Assembly: GCF_012034175.1 (NCBI RefSeq)
Contig: NZ_JAATEJ010000037.1
Coordinates: 1 to 64,000 of the forward strand
Direction of reading: 5' to 3'
DNA: 64,000 nucleotides
From: Actinacidiphila epipremni
GTDB taxonomy: Bacteria; Actinomycetota; Actinomycetes; Streptomycetales; Streptomycetaceae
Part shown: positions 15,886 to 24,476 of the stretch, piece after piece
How positions within the stretch are numbered: position 1 is the stretch's first letter
Layout of the letters: every line of letters begins with the position of its first letter
Program-made: the position numbers and the translations under genes
Notes under the pieces: model-generated
The model's database searches: none
What the model was told of the DNA's origin: nothing
Seen by the model: the letters and a program-made list of their open reading frames with translations, nothing else

Positions 15886-17085
15886 TCAGACGGGCTCGGG
15901 CGGTGCGTCGGTGACGCCCTGCCAGGGCAGGACGGTGGCGTGGATGACCGGGCGGTCGTACGCGCCGGCGGTCGCGCGGATGGCGGTGTGGACGCCGTCG
16001 AGGCCGACGGTCAGCGACGACATCGCCTCGACCGGGTAGCGCCCGCAGGCCATCAGCGCCAGCGCGTGCTCGACCGCCTCGAAGCTGTGCCCGCGCACCC
16101 CCCGTACGGTCAGGTACTTGCGGGAGAGCAGGCCGAAGTCCAATCCGTCCAGGGGCACTCCGGCGCTGACCGCGCTGACCAGGGTGCCGCGCTTGCGGGC
16201 CATCGCGATGGCCTGGTTGACGACGGCGGCGGTGCCGGCCGCGACGTCGATCACGACGTCGGCCATCGCGCCGCCGGTGATCCGGGCGACCTCGGCGACG
16301 GGGTCGGTCTCGTCGGCGTACAGGGTGTGGGTGGCGCCGAGCCGGCGGGCCACCTCCAGCCGGTGGGCGTCGGCGCGCAGGCCGACGCAGACGATGACCG
16401 GCGCGCCGGCGGCGTGCGCGCCGAGCACGCAGCCCAGGCCCTGCTGCCCCGGGCCGATCACGACGACGGTCTTGCCGGGGCCGGCGCCGCCCTCCCGGAA
16501 GGCCCATTCGTAGCCGTTGGCGATCGGCAGGGCCATCGCCGCGTGCGTGTCGGGCACGGCGTCGGGGACCCGGTGCAGCACGGAGCGCTCATGCAGCCGC
16601 AGGTACTGGCTGAAGCCGCCCCACAGGCCCGGGGCCCTGGTCAGCGGGGTGCTGCCGTAGCGCAGCGCGTCGGGATCGTGGGAGGGGTCGGAGCCCAGGC
16701 ACAGCCGGAATTCCGAGGTGCGGCAGAAGTGGCAGTGCCCGCAGGGCAGGTACTCCTCCACCACCACCCGCTCGCCGACGCCGACGCCCCACCGCCGGGC
16801 CGCGGCCTCGCCGAGCGCGACGATCCGGCCGACGTTCTCGTGGCCCATGACGCGTGCGGGCAGCCCCTCCTTGTCGTACGCGACCACGTCGGAGCCGCAC
16901 ACCCCGGCCGCGTCGACCCGCAGCAGGCCCTCGGCCGGGCCGACCGGCGGCACCGGCAGGGTGCGCAGCTCGGTGCTGCGCCGGCCGGTGGTGACGGCGG
17001 CGAGCGTGGCGGTGGGGAGCGGGGCGGGGCGAGCGGGGTGCGTCGCCGCGGTGGACAGACTGCGGGAGGAGGCGGAGGACGTCAT
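15886..17085 (-). CDS. Zinc-dependent alcohol dehydrogenase (MDR family)
   Basis: A 399-residue medium-chain dehydrogenase. Catalytic zinc residues lie in AAGVCGSDVV and MGHENVGRI. The structural zinc site is CGHCHFCRTSEFRLC (four Cys), and the nucleotide-binding motif is VVIGPGQQGLG. It is the first gene of the leftward catabolic run, directly behind the operator-containing promoter. Known phthalate dihydrodiol dehydrogenases (Pht4) are of the GFO/IDH family, so this could be a non-orthologous replacement, or could oxidise a semialdehyde or an alcohol released from an ester. The first about 30 residues are low-complexity; a later start is possible. Confidence 0.88.
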   Translation of the reverse strand: MTSSASSRSLSTAATHPARPAPLPTATLAAVTTGRRSTELRTLPVPPVGPAEGLLRVDAAGVCGSDVVAYDKEGLPARVMGHENVGRIVALGEAAARRWGVGVGERVVVEEYLPCGHCHFCRTSEFRLCLGSDPSHDPDALRYGSTPLTRAPGLWGGFSQYLRLHERSVLHRVPDAVPDTHAAMALPIANGYEWAFREGGAGPGKTVVVIGPGQQGLGCVLGAHAAGAPVIVCVGLRADAHRLEVARRLGATHTLYADETDPVAEVARITGGAMADVVIDVAAGTAAVVNQAIAMARKRGTLVSAVSAGVPLDGLDFGLLSRKYLTVRGVRGHSFEAVEHALALMACGRYPVEAMSSLTVGLDGVHTAIRATAGAYDRPVIHATVLPWQGVTDAPPEPV

Positions 17086-17129
17086 CGTCGGGTGATCTCC
17101 ACGAGGTGCGCTGTCGGCTGACCTCGGGC

Positions 17130-17158
17130 ACGCTAATCGTTAACGATTTTGTCGTCAA
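17130..17158 (-). promoter_or_regulatory. Catabolic operon promoter with a perfect palindromic operator in its spacer
   Basis: Leftward -35 TTGACG (17158-17153), exactly 17-bp spacer, -10 TAGCGT (17135-17130). The spacer contains the perfect 14-bp palindrome AATCGTTAACGATT (17135-17148), unusually AT-rich for this genome. A repressor bound here would block polymerase. The T-x-G-T...A-C-x-A arrangement resembles FCD/GntR operators, and a GntR/FCD gene lies at 18419. Binding is inferred. Confidence 0.6.
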
Positions 17159-17247
17159 GAAGAAAAACCCGATGAACTTGCCGCCCGTTGAACGAGCTTT
17201 TCCTTCCTCGATGCCTGATTTATCCCGCAGTTCCGCCCTGGACAACC

Positions 17248-17272
17248 GCCAACAGGATTGGCAACAATGTTG
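17248..17272 (+). promoter_or_regulatory. Two adjacent inverted repeats before the esterase gene
   Basis: GCCAA-N5-TTGGC (17248-17262) and CAACA-A-TGTTG (17262-17272) abut each other 45-70 nt upstream of the esterase start. They could be a second regulator site for the rightward unit. I see no clear -10/-35 pair to place them against. Confidence 0.3.
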
Positions 17273-17315
17273 TGCGCGTGGCGCCCCGACGTGCGTCACC
17301 GAAGGGATGCGAACT

Positions 17316-18011
17316 GTGGAATACGTGTTGGTCCCCGGCGCCTGGCACGGCGGCTGGTGCTGGGATCGCGTCGCGCCCCTGCTGCGCGCCGCAGGACACG
17401 GGGTGCACACCCCGACGCTCACCGGCGTGAGCGACCGCGCCCACGCCCTCACCCCCCAGGTGGGGCTCGGCACGCACGTCGAGGACGTGGTGCGGCTGCT
17501 GGACGCCCACGACCTCACCGACGTGTGCCTGGTCGGGCACAGCTACGCCGGCCAGGTCGTCGCCGCCGTCGCCCAGTTGCGCCCGGAGCGGCTGGCGTGG
17601 CGCGTCCACCTCGACGCCTTCGTGCCGGACGACGGCGACGCCGCCATCGACCTGCTGCCGGCCGAGGTCGCGCACCACTACCACGAGTCGGTGCGCGAGG
17701 CCGGCTTCGGCTGGCTCATACCGCCGCGCTCGCTGACCACGCTCGGCGTGACCGCCGAGGCCGACCTCGCCTGGCTCACCCCGCGCCTGACCCCGCACCC
17801 GTGGCGCGCCTACACCGAGCCGGTGCGCACCGGCCCCGAGGCCGCCGCCGTCCCGGCCCGCTACATCGACTGCACCGACTGGCTGGGGGTGTTCGCCCCG
17901 TACGCCGACAAGGCCCGCCGGCTCGGCTGGGACGTCAGCCGGCTGGCCACCGGGCACGAGGCGATGGTGACCGCGCCCCGCGAACTGGCCGCGCTGCTGC
18001 TCGCCTGCTGA
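17316..18011 (+). CDS. Alpha/beta hydrolase (EstC/methylesterase-like esterase)
   Basis: A 231-residue serine hydrolase. It opens with YVLVPGAWHGGWCWDRV (oxyanion region), has the nucleophile elbow GHSYAG, a likely acid in DAFVPDDGD or YIDCTDW, and the catalytic His in LATGHEAMV. It resembles plant-type methylesterases and bacterial EstC. GTG 17316 is preferred over ATG 17307 because GAAGGG ends 9 nt before it but abuts the ATG. It is divergent from the aromatic operon, so it may release the aromatic acid from an ester or cleave a lactone (inference). Confidence 0.85.
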   Translation: MEYVLVPGAWHGGWCWDRVAPLLRAAGHGVHTPTLTGVSDRAHALTPQVGLGTHVEDVVRLLDAHDLTDVCLVGHSYAGQVVAAVAQLRPERLAWRVHLDAFVPDDGDAAIDLLPAEVAHHYHESVREAGFGWLIPPRSLTTLGVTAEADLAWLTPRLTPHPWRAYTEPVRTGPEAAAVPARYIDCTDWLGVFAPYADKARRLGWDVSRLATGHEAMVTAPRELAALLLAC

Positions 18012-18090
18012 AGTCCCGTGATCAAAAGCCCTACTGACACCCCGTTAGCCTTTTGTCCCCCCGTTTCCCGCGACAGACAAGGACCCCGCG

Positions 18091-18435
18091 ATGGAATGGC
18101 TCGTGCGCACGCACAACCGGCTCCCGGCCGACACGCCCGCCGCAGAACGCGAGCGGCTGCGCGCCGCCGAGCGCGGGCGCGCCATGGAGTTGCGGGCCGA
18201 GGGAGTCCTGAGAAAACTGTGGCGGACACCCGGGAGCACGGGCACAGTAGCCCTCTACGAATGCCGGGACGCCACGCATCTGCACGACGTCCTGTCCTCG
18301 CTACCGGTCTTCCCGTGGCTGGAGGTGAGCGTCGAACCGCTGGCCACCCACCCGCAAGAGGCACACGCGGCGGCCCTCGCCGCGGCACACGGCTCCCACG
18401 ACCACAGCGAAGGGTACGATGACCAGCCCGTCTGA
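18091..18435 (+). CDS. Muconolactone delta-isomerase-like protein (CatC fold)
   Basis: A 114-residue ferredoxin-like alpha/beta protein. The N-terminal MEWLVRTHNRLPADTPAAE, central VLRKLWRTPGSTGTVALYE and C-terminal LHDVLSSLPVFPWLEVSVEP with a PLATHP motif follow the CatC family pattern. No catA or catB gene is near, so the classical beta-ketoadipate isomerase role is not supported. It may isomerise another lactone or unsaturated acid of this pathway. Its 3' end overlaps the regulator gene by 17 bp, indicating co-transcription. Confidence 0.82.
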   Translation: MEWLVRTHNRLPADTPAAERERLRAAERGRAMELRAEGVLRKLWRTPGSTGTVALYECRDATHLHDVLSSLPVFPWLEVSVEPLATHPQEAHAAALAAAHGSHDHSEGYDDQPV

Positions 18436-19135
18436 AGCGGCCTCGTCCTCCGTCGACCTCGTCGACCGCGTCCGGCTCGCCATCGCCCACGGCGAACTCC
18501 TGCCGGGGCAGCACCTGGTGGAGACCGACCTCGCCGCCATGTTCAGCGCCTCACGCGGCGCGGTGCGCTCCGCCCTGACCGTGCTGGACGCCGACGGCCT
18601 GGTCACCCGCACTCCCAACCGGGGCGCCCGGGTGCGGCCGATCTCGCTCGCCGAGGCGGTGGAGATCACCGAACTGCGGGCCGTCATCGAGGGGTTGTGC
18701 GCGGCGAAGGCCGCCCAGCGCGCCACCGCCCAGGAGCGCGCCGACCTGCGCCGTACCGACGACCTGATGCGTGCCGCCGTCGAGGCCGGCGACTCGGCCG
18801 CGTACAGCCGGCTCAGCGAGACCGTGCACGAGACCATCCGGCGGATCGCCGCGCAGGCCACGGCGGTCGACGTGCTCGACCGGCTGCGCTACCGCAGCGT
18901 GCGCTACCAGTTCAGCGTGGCGCGGCTGCCGGGCCGGCCGCAGCAGGGCGCCGAGGAGCATTCGGCGGTCGTCCGGGCGGTGGTCGCCGGCAAGGCCGAC
19001 GACGCGGAGCGGGAGATGCGGGCCCATCTCCAGAGCGTGATCGGCGCGCTGTACGACCTCCAGGCCCAGGGCGGCCTCTACGCCATCCCGGCCGCCTCCC
19101 GGCCGGCGACGATGAGCCCCGCGCCCGGCGCGTGA
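18419..19135 (+). CDS. GntR-family transcriptional regulator with FCD ligand domain
   Basis: A 238-residue regulator. The winged HTH is near residues 20-75 (GQHLVETDLAAMFSASRGAV, then DGLVTRTPNRGARV). The all-helical FCD domain follows (AVEITELRAVIEGL, and metal/ligand-type residues in LSETVHETIRRIA and EEHSAVVRAVVAG). FCD regulators commonly repress organic and aromatic acid catabolism and release DNA on binding the substrate. Gene position makes it the likely controller of the palindrome at 17135-17148 and of the divergent catabolic genes. Confidence 0.9.
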   Translation: MTSPSEAASSSVDLVDRVRLAIAHGELLPGQHLVETDLAAMFSASRGAVRSALTVLDADGLVTRTPNRGARVRPISLAEAVEITELRAVIEGLCAAKAAQRATAQERADLRRTDDLMRAAVEAGDSAAYSRLSETVHETIRRIAAQATAVDVLDRLRYRSVRYQFSVARLPGRPQQGAEEHSAVVRAVVAGKADDAEREMRAHLQSVIGALYDLQAQGGLYAIPAASRPATMSPAPGA

Positions 19136-19138
19136 GCG

Positions 19139-20227
19139 TCATGGCGCCCCGGCGGGCGGCCCGCCGGCGGCGTCCGCCGCGGCCTTGCGCAGCCGCTCGC
19201 GCTGCGGGACGACGGTGTACTTCGGGTCGTCGGCCGACGCGAGTCCGGCGTGGAAGACGCCGAAGCGGGTGCACGCCGAGGCCGCCAGCAGCGCGGCGCC
19301 GCTGACCGCGGCGGCGGTACGGCTGCGGCGGCCGGCGAGCACCGCGCCGGCCGCGCCCGCCACCGTCAGGCCCTCGGCCAGGCGCATCAGGCGGCCGGCC
19401 CTGCCCTGCCGGTAGGGCTCGGCGACCATGCCGAGCCGGTGCTCCATCAGCTTGACCGCACCGGTCTCCAGCACCGCGCCGAAGACCGCGGCGCTGACGG
19501 CCGGGCCGTTCTCCGCGACCGGCGAGGCCGCCAGCGCCATCCCCGCGGCGGCCGTGGTCGCCGAGCCGGTGAAGACGAACGGCAGCTCGCGGTGGCCGTC
19601 GTGCCAGGCCGGCACCGCGGTGTTCGCCGCCAGCACGGCGGTGTAGGCGGCGACGGCCGGGCCGAGCAGCGCGGCCCCGGCGGTCGCGGCACGGCCGATC
19701 CGCGGCAGCCGGCCGCCGACGTCGAGGACCGCGGCGGCGCCGGCGGCCGGCGCGTACGCGGACAGCAGCCACGTACCGACGCTCATCGGCGAGGTGGGCC
19801 GGAAGACCCGCAGCATGTTCACGAACCGCTCGGGGCGGCCGAGGTCGTGGATGAGCGCGGCGGTCGAGGCGCTGATGGCGGTGAGCGAGGAGATCTTCAG
19901 GGCCCGGGCCATCACCGGCCGCCCGGTGGCCTGCGCGCCCGCGGCCAGCACGGATCCGGCGCCGGCCAGGCCGCCGAGGAAGAAGTAGCCGGCGATGTCC
20001 AGCGGCTGCCAGGTGGGCCGGTTGAGCACGGGCCTGCCGTAGTAGGAGGTGAACTCCGCCTCGGGGACCATGAGTTGCTCGCCCCTGCGCCCGCGCCTGC
20101 GCCGGCGTGCGCCACCGCCGCGCCCGCGGTCGTCGAGCCCGCGGTCGTCGAGCCCCGCGCCGACCTGGGCCTCGCGGCCCGGCCGTTCACCGGTGATGCC
20201 GTCCTTGCCGACGTTCGACGTGCTCAT
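19139..20227 (-). CDS. NrfD/PsrC-type membrane subunit of the formate dehydrogenase complex
   Basis: A 362-residue integral membrane protein, probably the quinone-reactive anchor. After about 50 residues of charged, Gly/Arg-rich N-terminus, the family domain starts FTSYYGRPVLNRPTWQPLD. Then come eight or so hydrophobic segments, with HDLGRPERFVNMLRVFRP typical of NrfD. The ATG at 20227 overlaps the iron-sulfur subunit stop (ATGA). An alternative internal start (MVPEAEF) is possible and would remove the odd N-terminal tail. It ends 3 bp from the convergent GntR gene. Confidence 0.88.
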   Translation of the reverse strand: MSTSNVGKDGITGERPGREAQVGAGLDDRGLDDRGRGGGARRRRRGRRGEQLMVPEAEFTSYYGRPVLNRPTWQPLDIAGYFFLGGLAGAGSVLAAGAQATGRPVMARALKISSLTAISASTAALIHDLGRPERFVNMLRVFRPTSPMSVGTWLLSAYAPAAGAAAVLDVGGRLPRIGRAATAGAALLGPAVAAYTAVLAANTAVPAWHDGHRELPFVFTGSATTAAAGMALAASPVAENGPAVSAAVFGAVLETGAVKLMEHRLGMVAEPYRQGRAGRLMRLAEGLTVAGAAGAVLAGRRSRTAAAVSGAALLAASACTRFGVFHAGLASADDPKYTVVPQRERLRKAAADAAGGPPAGAP

Positions 20228-21216
20228 CGCAGACCCTTCCGCAGGGCGCCGTGGGCGGCGAAGACGGCGGCGATCCCGCCGAGGACGGTGGCGGCGGCTG
20301 CGCCGGCGTGCCGCCACATCGACGGCAGGTCGCGCGTCGTGACGACCGGGGCCGGCGGCAGCCCGTAGACCTCGGGCTCGTCCAGCAGCAGGAAGAAGGC
20401 GCCGTCGCCGCCGACCCCGTCGTCCGGGCTCTCGCCGTACAGCCGCGCGTCGGTGACGCCGCCGGCGTGCAGCTGCTCGACGCGGGCCGCCGCGCGCTCG
20501 CGCAGCTCGTCGAGCGGGCCGAACTGGATCGAGTCGGTCGGGCACGCCTTCGCGCAGGCCGGTTCCCCGCCCGCGCCGAGCCGGTCGTAGCACAGGGTGC
20601 ACTTCCACACCCGGCCGTCGTCCTTGCGCTGGTCGATGACGCCGTACGGGCAGGCCGGCACGCAGTAGCCGCAGCCGTTGCAGACGTCCTCCTGGACGAC
20701 GACGGTGCCGTACTCGGTGCGGAACAGCGCGCCGGTCGGGCAGACGTCCAGGCATGCGGCGTGGGTGCAGTGCTTGCACACGTCGGAGGCCATCAGCCAG
20801 CGCAGTTCGGTACGGCCGTCCGGTGACGGCGGGCCGGGGGTGGTGGGGGTGACCGCGGCTTCGGCGGGCGGGGTGCCGGAGCCCCGGGCGGCCAGCGCGA
20901 AGACGTCGACGGTGCTGTGGTCGACGCCGGCCTGCGCGCGGCCGAGCGGTTTGCCCTGCTCGATGAAGGCGACATGCCGCCAGGTGTCGGCGCCGAGCCC
21001 CTGGGTGTTGTCGTAGGACATGCCGGTGAGCTCCAGGCCGTCCTCGGGGATCGCGTTCCACTCCTTGCAGGCCACCTCGCACGCCTTGCAGCCGATGCAC
21101 ACCGACGTGTCGGTGAAGAAGCCGACCCGCGGCGGGTGGTCCGGGCCGTGCCCGGCGTCGCCCGCCGGGTCGGGTTCGGCCCCCGCGAGCAGGTTCCGGC
21201 CGATGAGCGAGGTCAT
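20224..21216 (-). CDS. 4Fe-4S dicluster-domain electron-transfer subunit (FdhB/HybA-like)
   Basis: A 330-residue iron-sulfur protein carrying electrons from the catalytic subunit to the membrane anchor. Cys clusters are CIGCKACEVACKEWN (about 40), CKHCTHAACLDVCP (about 150), CNGCGYCVPACPYG (about 183) and CTLCYDR plus CAKACPTD (about 205-225). That is four [4Fe-4S] sites as in formate dehydrogenase beta subunits. A C-terminal hydrophobic stretch (AAAATVLGGIAAVFAAHGAL) may anchor it to the membrane. Starts and stops overlap on both sides, making a tight three-gene operon. Confidence 0.93.
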   Translation of the reverse strand: MTSLIGRNLLAGAEPDPAGDAGHGPDHPPRVGFFTDTSVCIGCKACEVACKEWNAIPEDGLELTGMSYDNTQGLGADTWRHVAFIEQGKPLGRAQAGVDHSTVDVFALAARGSGTPPAEAAVTPTTPGPPSPDGRTELRWLMASDVCKHCTHAACLDVCPTGALFRTEYGTVVVQEDVCNGCGYCVPACPYGVIDQRKDDGRVWKCTLCYDRLGAGGEPACAKACPTDSIQFGPLDELRERAAARVEQLHAGGVTDARLYGESPDDGVGGDGAFFLLLDEPEVYGLPPAPVVTTRDLPSMWRHAGAAAATVLGGIAAVFAAHGALRKGLR

Positions 21217-24200
21217 CCGCGTACCTCCGTCCCGGTGTTCTCGGTGATGCCGGCGCGCCGCCGGTAGCCGGCGATCAGGTCGAGCAGCGCGGGGCCGCGC
21301 GGGCGGCGGCCGGGCCGGATGTCGGCGGTGAGCGCCTTGACCTCCTGGATGTGCACGTTCGGGTCCAGCGCGATCGCGGACAGCTCGTTGGCCGCGTCCC
21401 CGGTGGTGTAGCCGTTGGGGCCCCAGTGGTAGGGCAGCCCGATCTGGTGGATCGTGCGCCCGCCGGCGCGCACCGGGCTCATCCGGGTGGTGACCAGCAC
21501 CCGTACCTCGATCGCGCCGCGGGCGGTCACCAGGGTGGCCCAGCCGGTGTGGTCCAGGCCGCGCTCGGCGGCCAGCTCCGGTGAGACCTCGCAGAACATC
21601 TCCGGCTGCAGCTCGGCCAGGTAGGGCGACCAGCGGGTCATGCCGCCTGCGGTGAAGTGCTCGGTGAGGCGGTAGGTGGTCACCACGTACGGGAAGACGT
21701 CCGCGCCGGGCTCGGCGCCGCTGGGGTGGAAGCGGTTGTGCTCGCGGGAGAAGATCTGCCGTACGGGGCTGCGCTGCTGGCTGCCGTAGAGCGGGTTGCT
21801 GACCGGCGAGTCCTGCGGCTCGTAGTGGGTGGGCAGCGGGCCGTCGACCAGCCCGGCCGGGGCGTACAGCCAGCCCTTCCCGTCGGCCTGCATGATGAAG
21901 GGGTCCACGCCGCTGAGCGCGTCCGGTCCGGTGGCGCCCTGCGGCGGGCGGTAGGACGGCGGGCGGTCGGGGACGAAGTCGGGCACGTCGTGGCCGGTCC
22001 AGCGCTGTGCGCCGGCGTCCCACCACACGAGCGCCTTGCGGTCGCTCCAGGGGTTGCCGTCGGGGTCGGCGGAGCAGCGGTTGTACAGCACGCGGCGGTT
22101 GGCCGGCCACGCCCAGCCCCATTCGGGGGCGACCCAGTCCTGCTCGGTGTGGGGCTTGCGGCGGGCGGCCTGGTTGACGCCGTCGGCGTAGACGCCGCAG
22201 TAGATCCAGCAGCCGCACGCCGTGGAGCCGTCGTCCTTCAGCTCGGTGTAGGCGCTCAGCGGCTGCCCGCCGGCGGTGCGGCCGTTGATCTCGGCGAGGA
22301 CCGCCTCCGCGTTCGGCTCCTGGATCGTGCCCTCGGTGGGGTAGTCCCACGTCAGGTCCTGCACGGGGCGGTCCATGGGGTCGGTGGAGTCCGCGAGGCG
22401 CTGCTTGACGCGCCGGCCCAGGTGGTACATGAACCACAGGTCGCTGCGGGCGTCGCCGTCGGGTTCCTTGGCGGCGAAGTGCCACTGCAGGGTGCGGTTG
22501 GTGTTGGTGAAGGAGCCGGCCTTCTCCACATGGGCGGCGGCCGGGAAGAAGAACACCTCGGTGCCGATGTCGGCGGTGCGCAGCTCGCCGGTGGCGATCT
22601 CCGGCCCGTCCTTCCACCATGTCGCGGACTCGATGAGCGAGAAGTCCCGTACCACCAGCCATTCCAGGTTCGCCATGCCGAGCCGCTGCATCTTGGCGTT
22701 GGCCGAGCCGACCGCGGGGTTCTCGCCCATGAGGAAGTAGCCCTTGCACAGCCCGTCGAGCTGGGCCAGCACCGTCTCGTAGGTGCTGTGCGAGCCGGTC
22801 AGCCGCGGCAGGTGGTCAAAGCAGAAGTCGTTGCCGGCGGTCGCCGCGTCGCCGTAGTAGGACTTGAGCAGGCTCACCATGTAGGAGCGCATGTTGCCCC
22901 AGAAGCCCTTGTCGGTCTTCACCGCGTCGATGAAGGTGTCGAGGTCCTGGTGGGTGTGCGCGTGCGGCATCGGCAGATAGCCCGGCAGCAGGTTGAACAG
23001 CGTCGGGATGTCGCTGGAGCCCTGGATGCTGGCGTGACCGCGCAGCGCCTGGATGCCGCCGCCGGGCCGGCCCATGTTGCCCAGCAGCAGTTGCAGCACG
23101 CAGGCCGCGCGGATGTACTGCGCGCCGACGGTGTGCTGCGTCCAGCCCACCGCGTAGACGAACTCGCTCGTGCGGTCGCGGCCGGAGTTCTCGACCAGGG
23201 TGCGGCACACCTGGAGGAAGGTCTCGGGCGGGATGCCGCACACCTCCTGCACCATCTCCGGGGTGTAGCGGGCGTAGTGGCGCTTGAGGACCTGGTAGAC
23301 GCAGCGCGGGTGCTGGAGGGTCGGGTCGCGGCGCGGCTCGCCGCCGATCGCGGCGCCGCCCGAGCCGTGCGACTCCGAGCGGCCGGAGGCGGACACCGAC
23401 TGGCCGCCGTGCGAACGCTCGTCGTAGAGCTTGTCGCGCTCCCCCGAGGCCGCCTGGACGTCGCTGCCGTCGTACTGCCAGCTCGCGACGTCGTAGTGGC
23501 CGGTCTCCTCGTTGAGCCCGGAGAACACGCCGTCGAGGTCCTCGGTGTCCCGGAAGTCCTCGCCGACGAGGGTGGCGGCGTTGGTGTAGGCCACGACGAA
23601 CTCGCGGAAGTCCGCCTCGTTGCCCAGGACGTAGTTGATGATCCCACCGAGGAAGGCGATGTCGCTGCCGGCCCGGATGGGCACATGGAGGTCCGCGAGC
23701 GCGCTGGTGCGGGTGAAGCGCGGGTCGATGTGGATCACCTTGGCGCCGCGGGCCTTGGCCTCCATCACCCACTGGAAGCCCACCGGGTGGGCCTCGGCGA
23801 AGTTGGAGCCCTCGATGACGATGCAGTCGGCGTTCTGCAGGTCCTGCAGGAAGGTGGTGGCGCCGCCGCGGCCGAAGGACGTGCCGAGGCCGGCGACGGT
23901 GGAGCTGTGGCACACCCGGGCCTGGTTCTCCACCTGCACGATGCCCAGGCCCGTGAGCAGCTTCTTGATGAGGTAGTTCTCCTCGTTGTCCAGCGTGGCC
24001 CCGCCGAGGCTGGCGATACCGAGGGTGCGGTTGACCCGGGCGCCGTCCTGCTCCCACTCCCAGGTCTCCCGGCGGGTGCGGATCACCCGTTCGGCGACCA
24101 TGTCCATCGCCGTCTCCAGGTCCAGCGGCTCCCAGTCGGCGCCGTGCGGCGGCCGGTAGAGCACCTGGTGGCGGCGGGCGTCGCCGGTGGTGAGCTGGAG

Positions 24201-24476
24201 CGTCGCCGAGCCCTTGGGGCACAGCCGGCCGCGGCTGACGGGCGAGTCCGGATCGCCCTCGATCTGCACGATCCGGTCGTCCTTGACGTACACGTCCTGC
24301 GCGCAGCCCACCGCGCAGTAGGGGCACACCGACTTCACGACCTTGTCCGCGGTCTCGGTGCGGGCCCGCAGGCTCCTGCTGACCGGCGACTGGACGGCGG
24401 CGCCGCGGCCCAGCGGGTCGTCGCCGGTGAGCTGCCGGTACACCGGCCACTTCTCGATCCAGGTGCGCACGCCCAT
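21213..24476 (-). CDS. Formate dehydrogenase, catalytic molybdopterin subunit (FdnG/FdoG-like, Cys form)
   Basis: A 1087-residue molybdopterin oxidoreductase oxidising formate to CO2. The N-terminal [4Fe-4S] motif is CPYCAVGC with a later CPKGSA. The active site NQARVCHSSTVAGLGTSFGRG aligns with the enterobacterial formate dehydrogenase site where U replaces the C, so this is a cysteine homologue with no need of selenocysteine. EAHPVGFQW and the C-terminal molydopterin-binding domain (LPYHWGPNGYTTGDAANEL) are typical. A Ser/Gly/His-rich stretch near residues 355-385 looks like an inserted loop. ATG 24476 has GAGAGGGA upstream. I see no Tat signal, so the active site may be cytoplasmic. Confidence 0.93.
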   Translation of the reverse strand: MGVRTWIEKWPVYRQLTGDDPLGRGAAVQSPVSRSLRARTETADKVVKSVCPYCAVGCAQDVYVKDDRIVQIEGDPDSPVSRGRLCPKGSATLQLTTGDARRHQVLYRPPHGADWEPLDLETAMDMVAERVIRTRRETWEWEQDGARVNRTLGIASLGGATLDNEENYLIKKLLTGLGIVQVENQARVCHSSTVAGLGTSFGRGGATTFLQDLQNADCIVIEGSNFAEAHPVGFQWVMEAKARGAKVIHIDPRFTRTSALADLHVPIRAGSDIAFLGGIINYVLGNEADFREFVVAYTNAATLVGEDFRDTEDLDGVFSGLNEETGHYDVASWQYDGSDVQAASGERDKLYDERSHGGQSVSASGRSESHGSGGAAIGGEPRRDPTLQHPRCVYQVLKRHYARYTPEMVQEVCGIPPETFLQVCRTLVENSGRDRTSEFVYAVGWTQHTVGAQYIRAACVLQLLLGNMGRPGGGIQALRGHASIQGSSDIPTLFNLLPGYLPMPHAHTHQDLDTFIDAVKTDKGFWGNMRSYMVSLLKSYYGDAATAGNDFCFDHLPRLTGSHSTYETVLAQLDGLCKGYFLMGENPAVGSANAKMQRLGMANLEWLVVRDFSLIESATWWKDGPEIATGELRTADIGTEVFFFPAAAHVEKAGSFTNTNRTLQWHFAAKEPDGDARSDLWFMYHLGRRVKQRLADSTDPMDRPVQDLTWDYPTEGTIQEPNAEAVLAEINGRTAGGQPLSAYTELKDDGSTACGCWIYCGVYADGVNQAARRKPHTEQDWVAPEWGWAWPANRRVLYNRCSADPDGNPWSDRKALVWWDAGAQRWTGHDVPDFVPDRPPSYRPPQGATGPDALSGVDPFIMQADGKGWLYAPAGLVDGPLPTHYEPQDSPVSNPLYGSQQRSPVRQIFSREHNRFHPSGAEPGADVFPYVVTTYRLTEHFTAGGMTRWSPYLAELQPEMFCEVSPELAAERGLDHTGWATLVTARGAIEVRVLVTTRMSPVRAGGRTIHQIGLPYHWGPNGYTTGDAANELSAIALDPNVHIQEVKALTADIRPGRRPRGPALLDLIAGYRRRAGITENTGTEVRG

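Noticed and set aside
18023..18055. CAAAAG/CTTTTG inverted repeat after the esterase gene
   Set aside because: Arms of 6 bp with a 21-bp gap and no U-tract; too weak to call terminator or operator.
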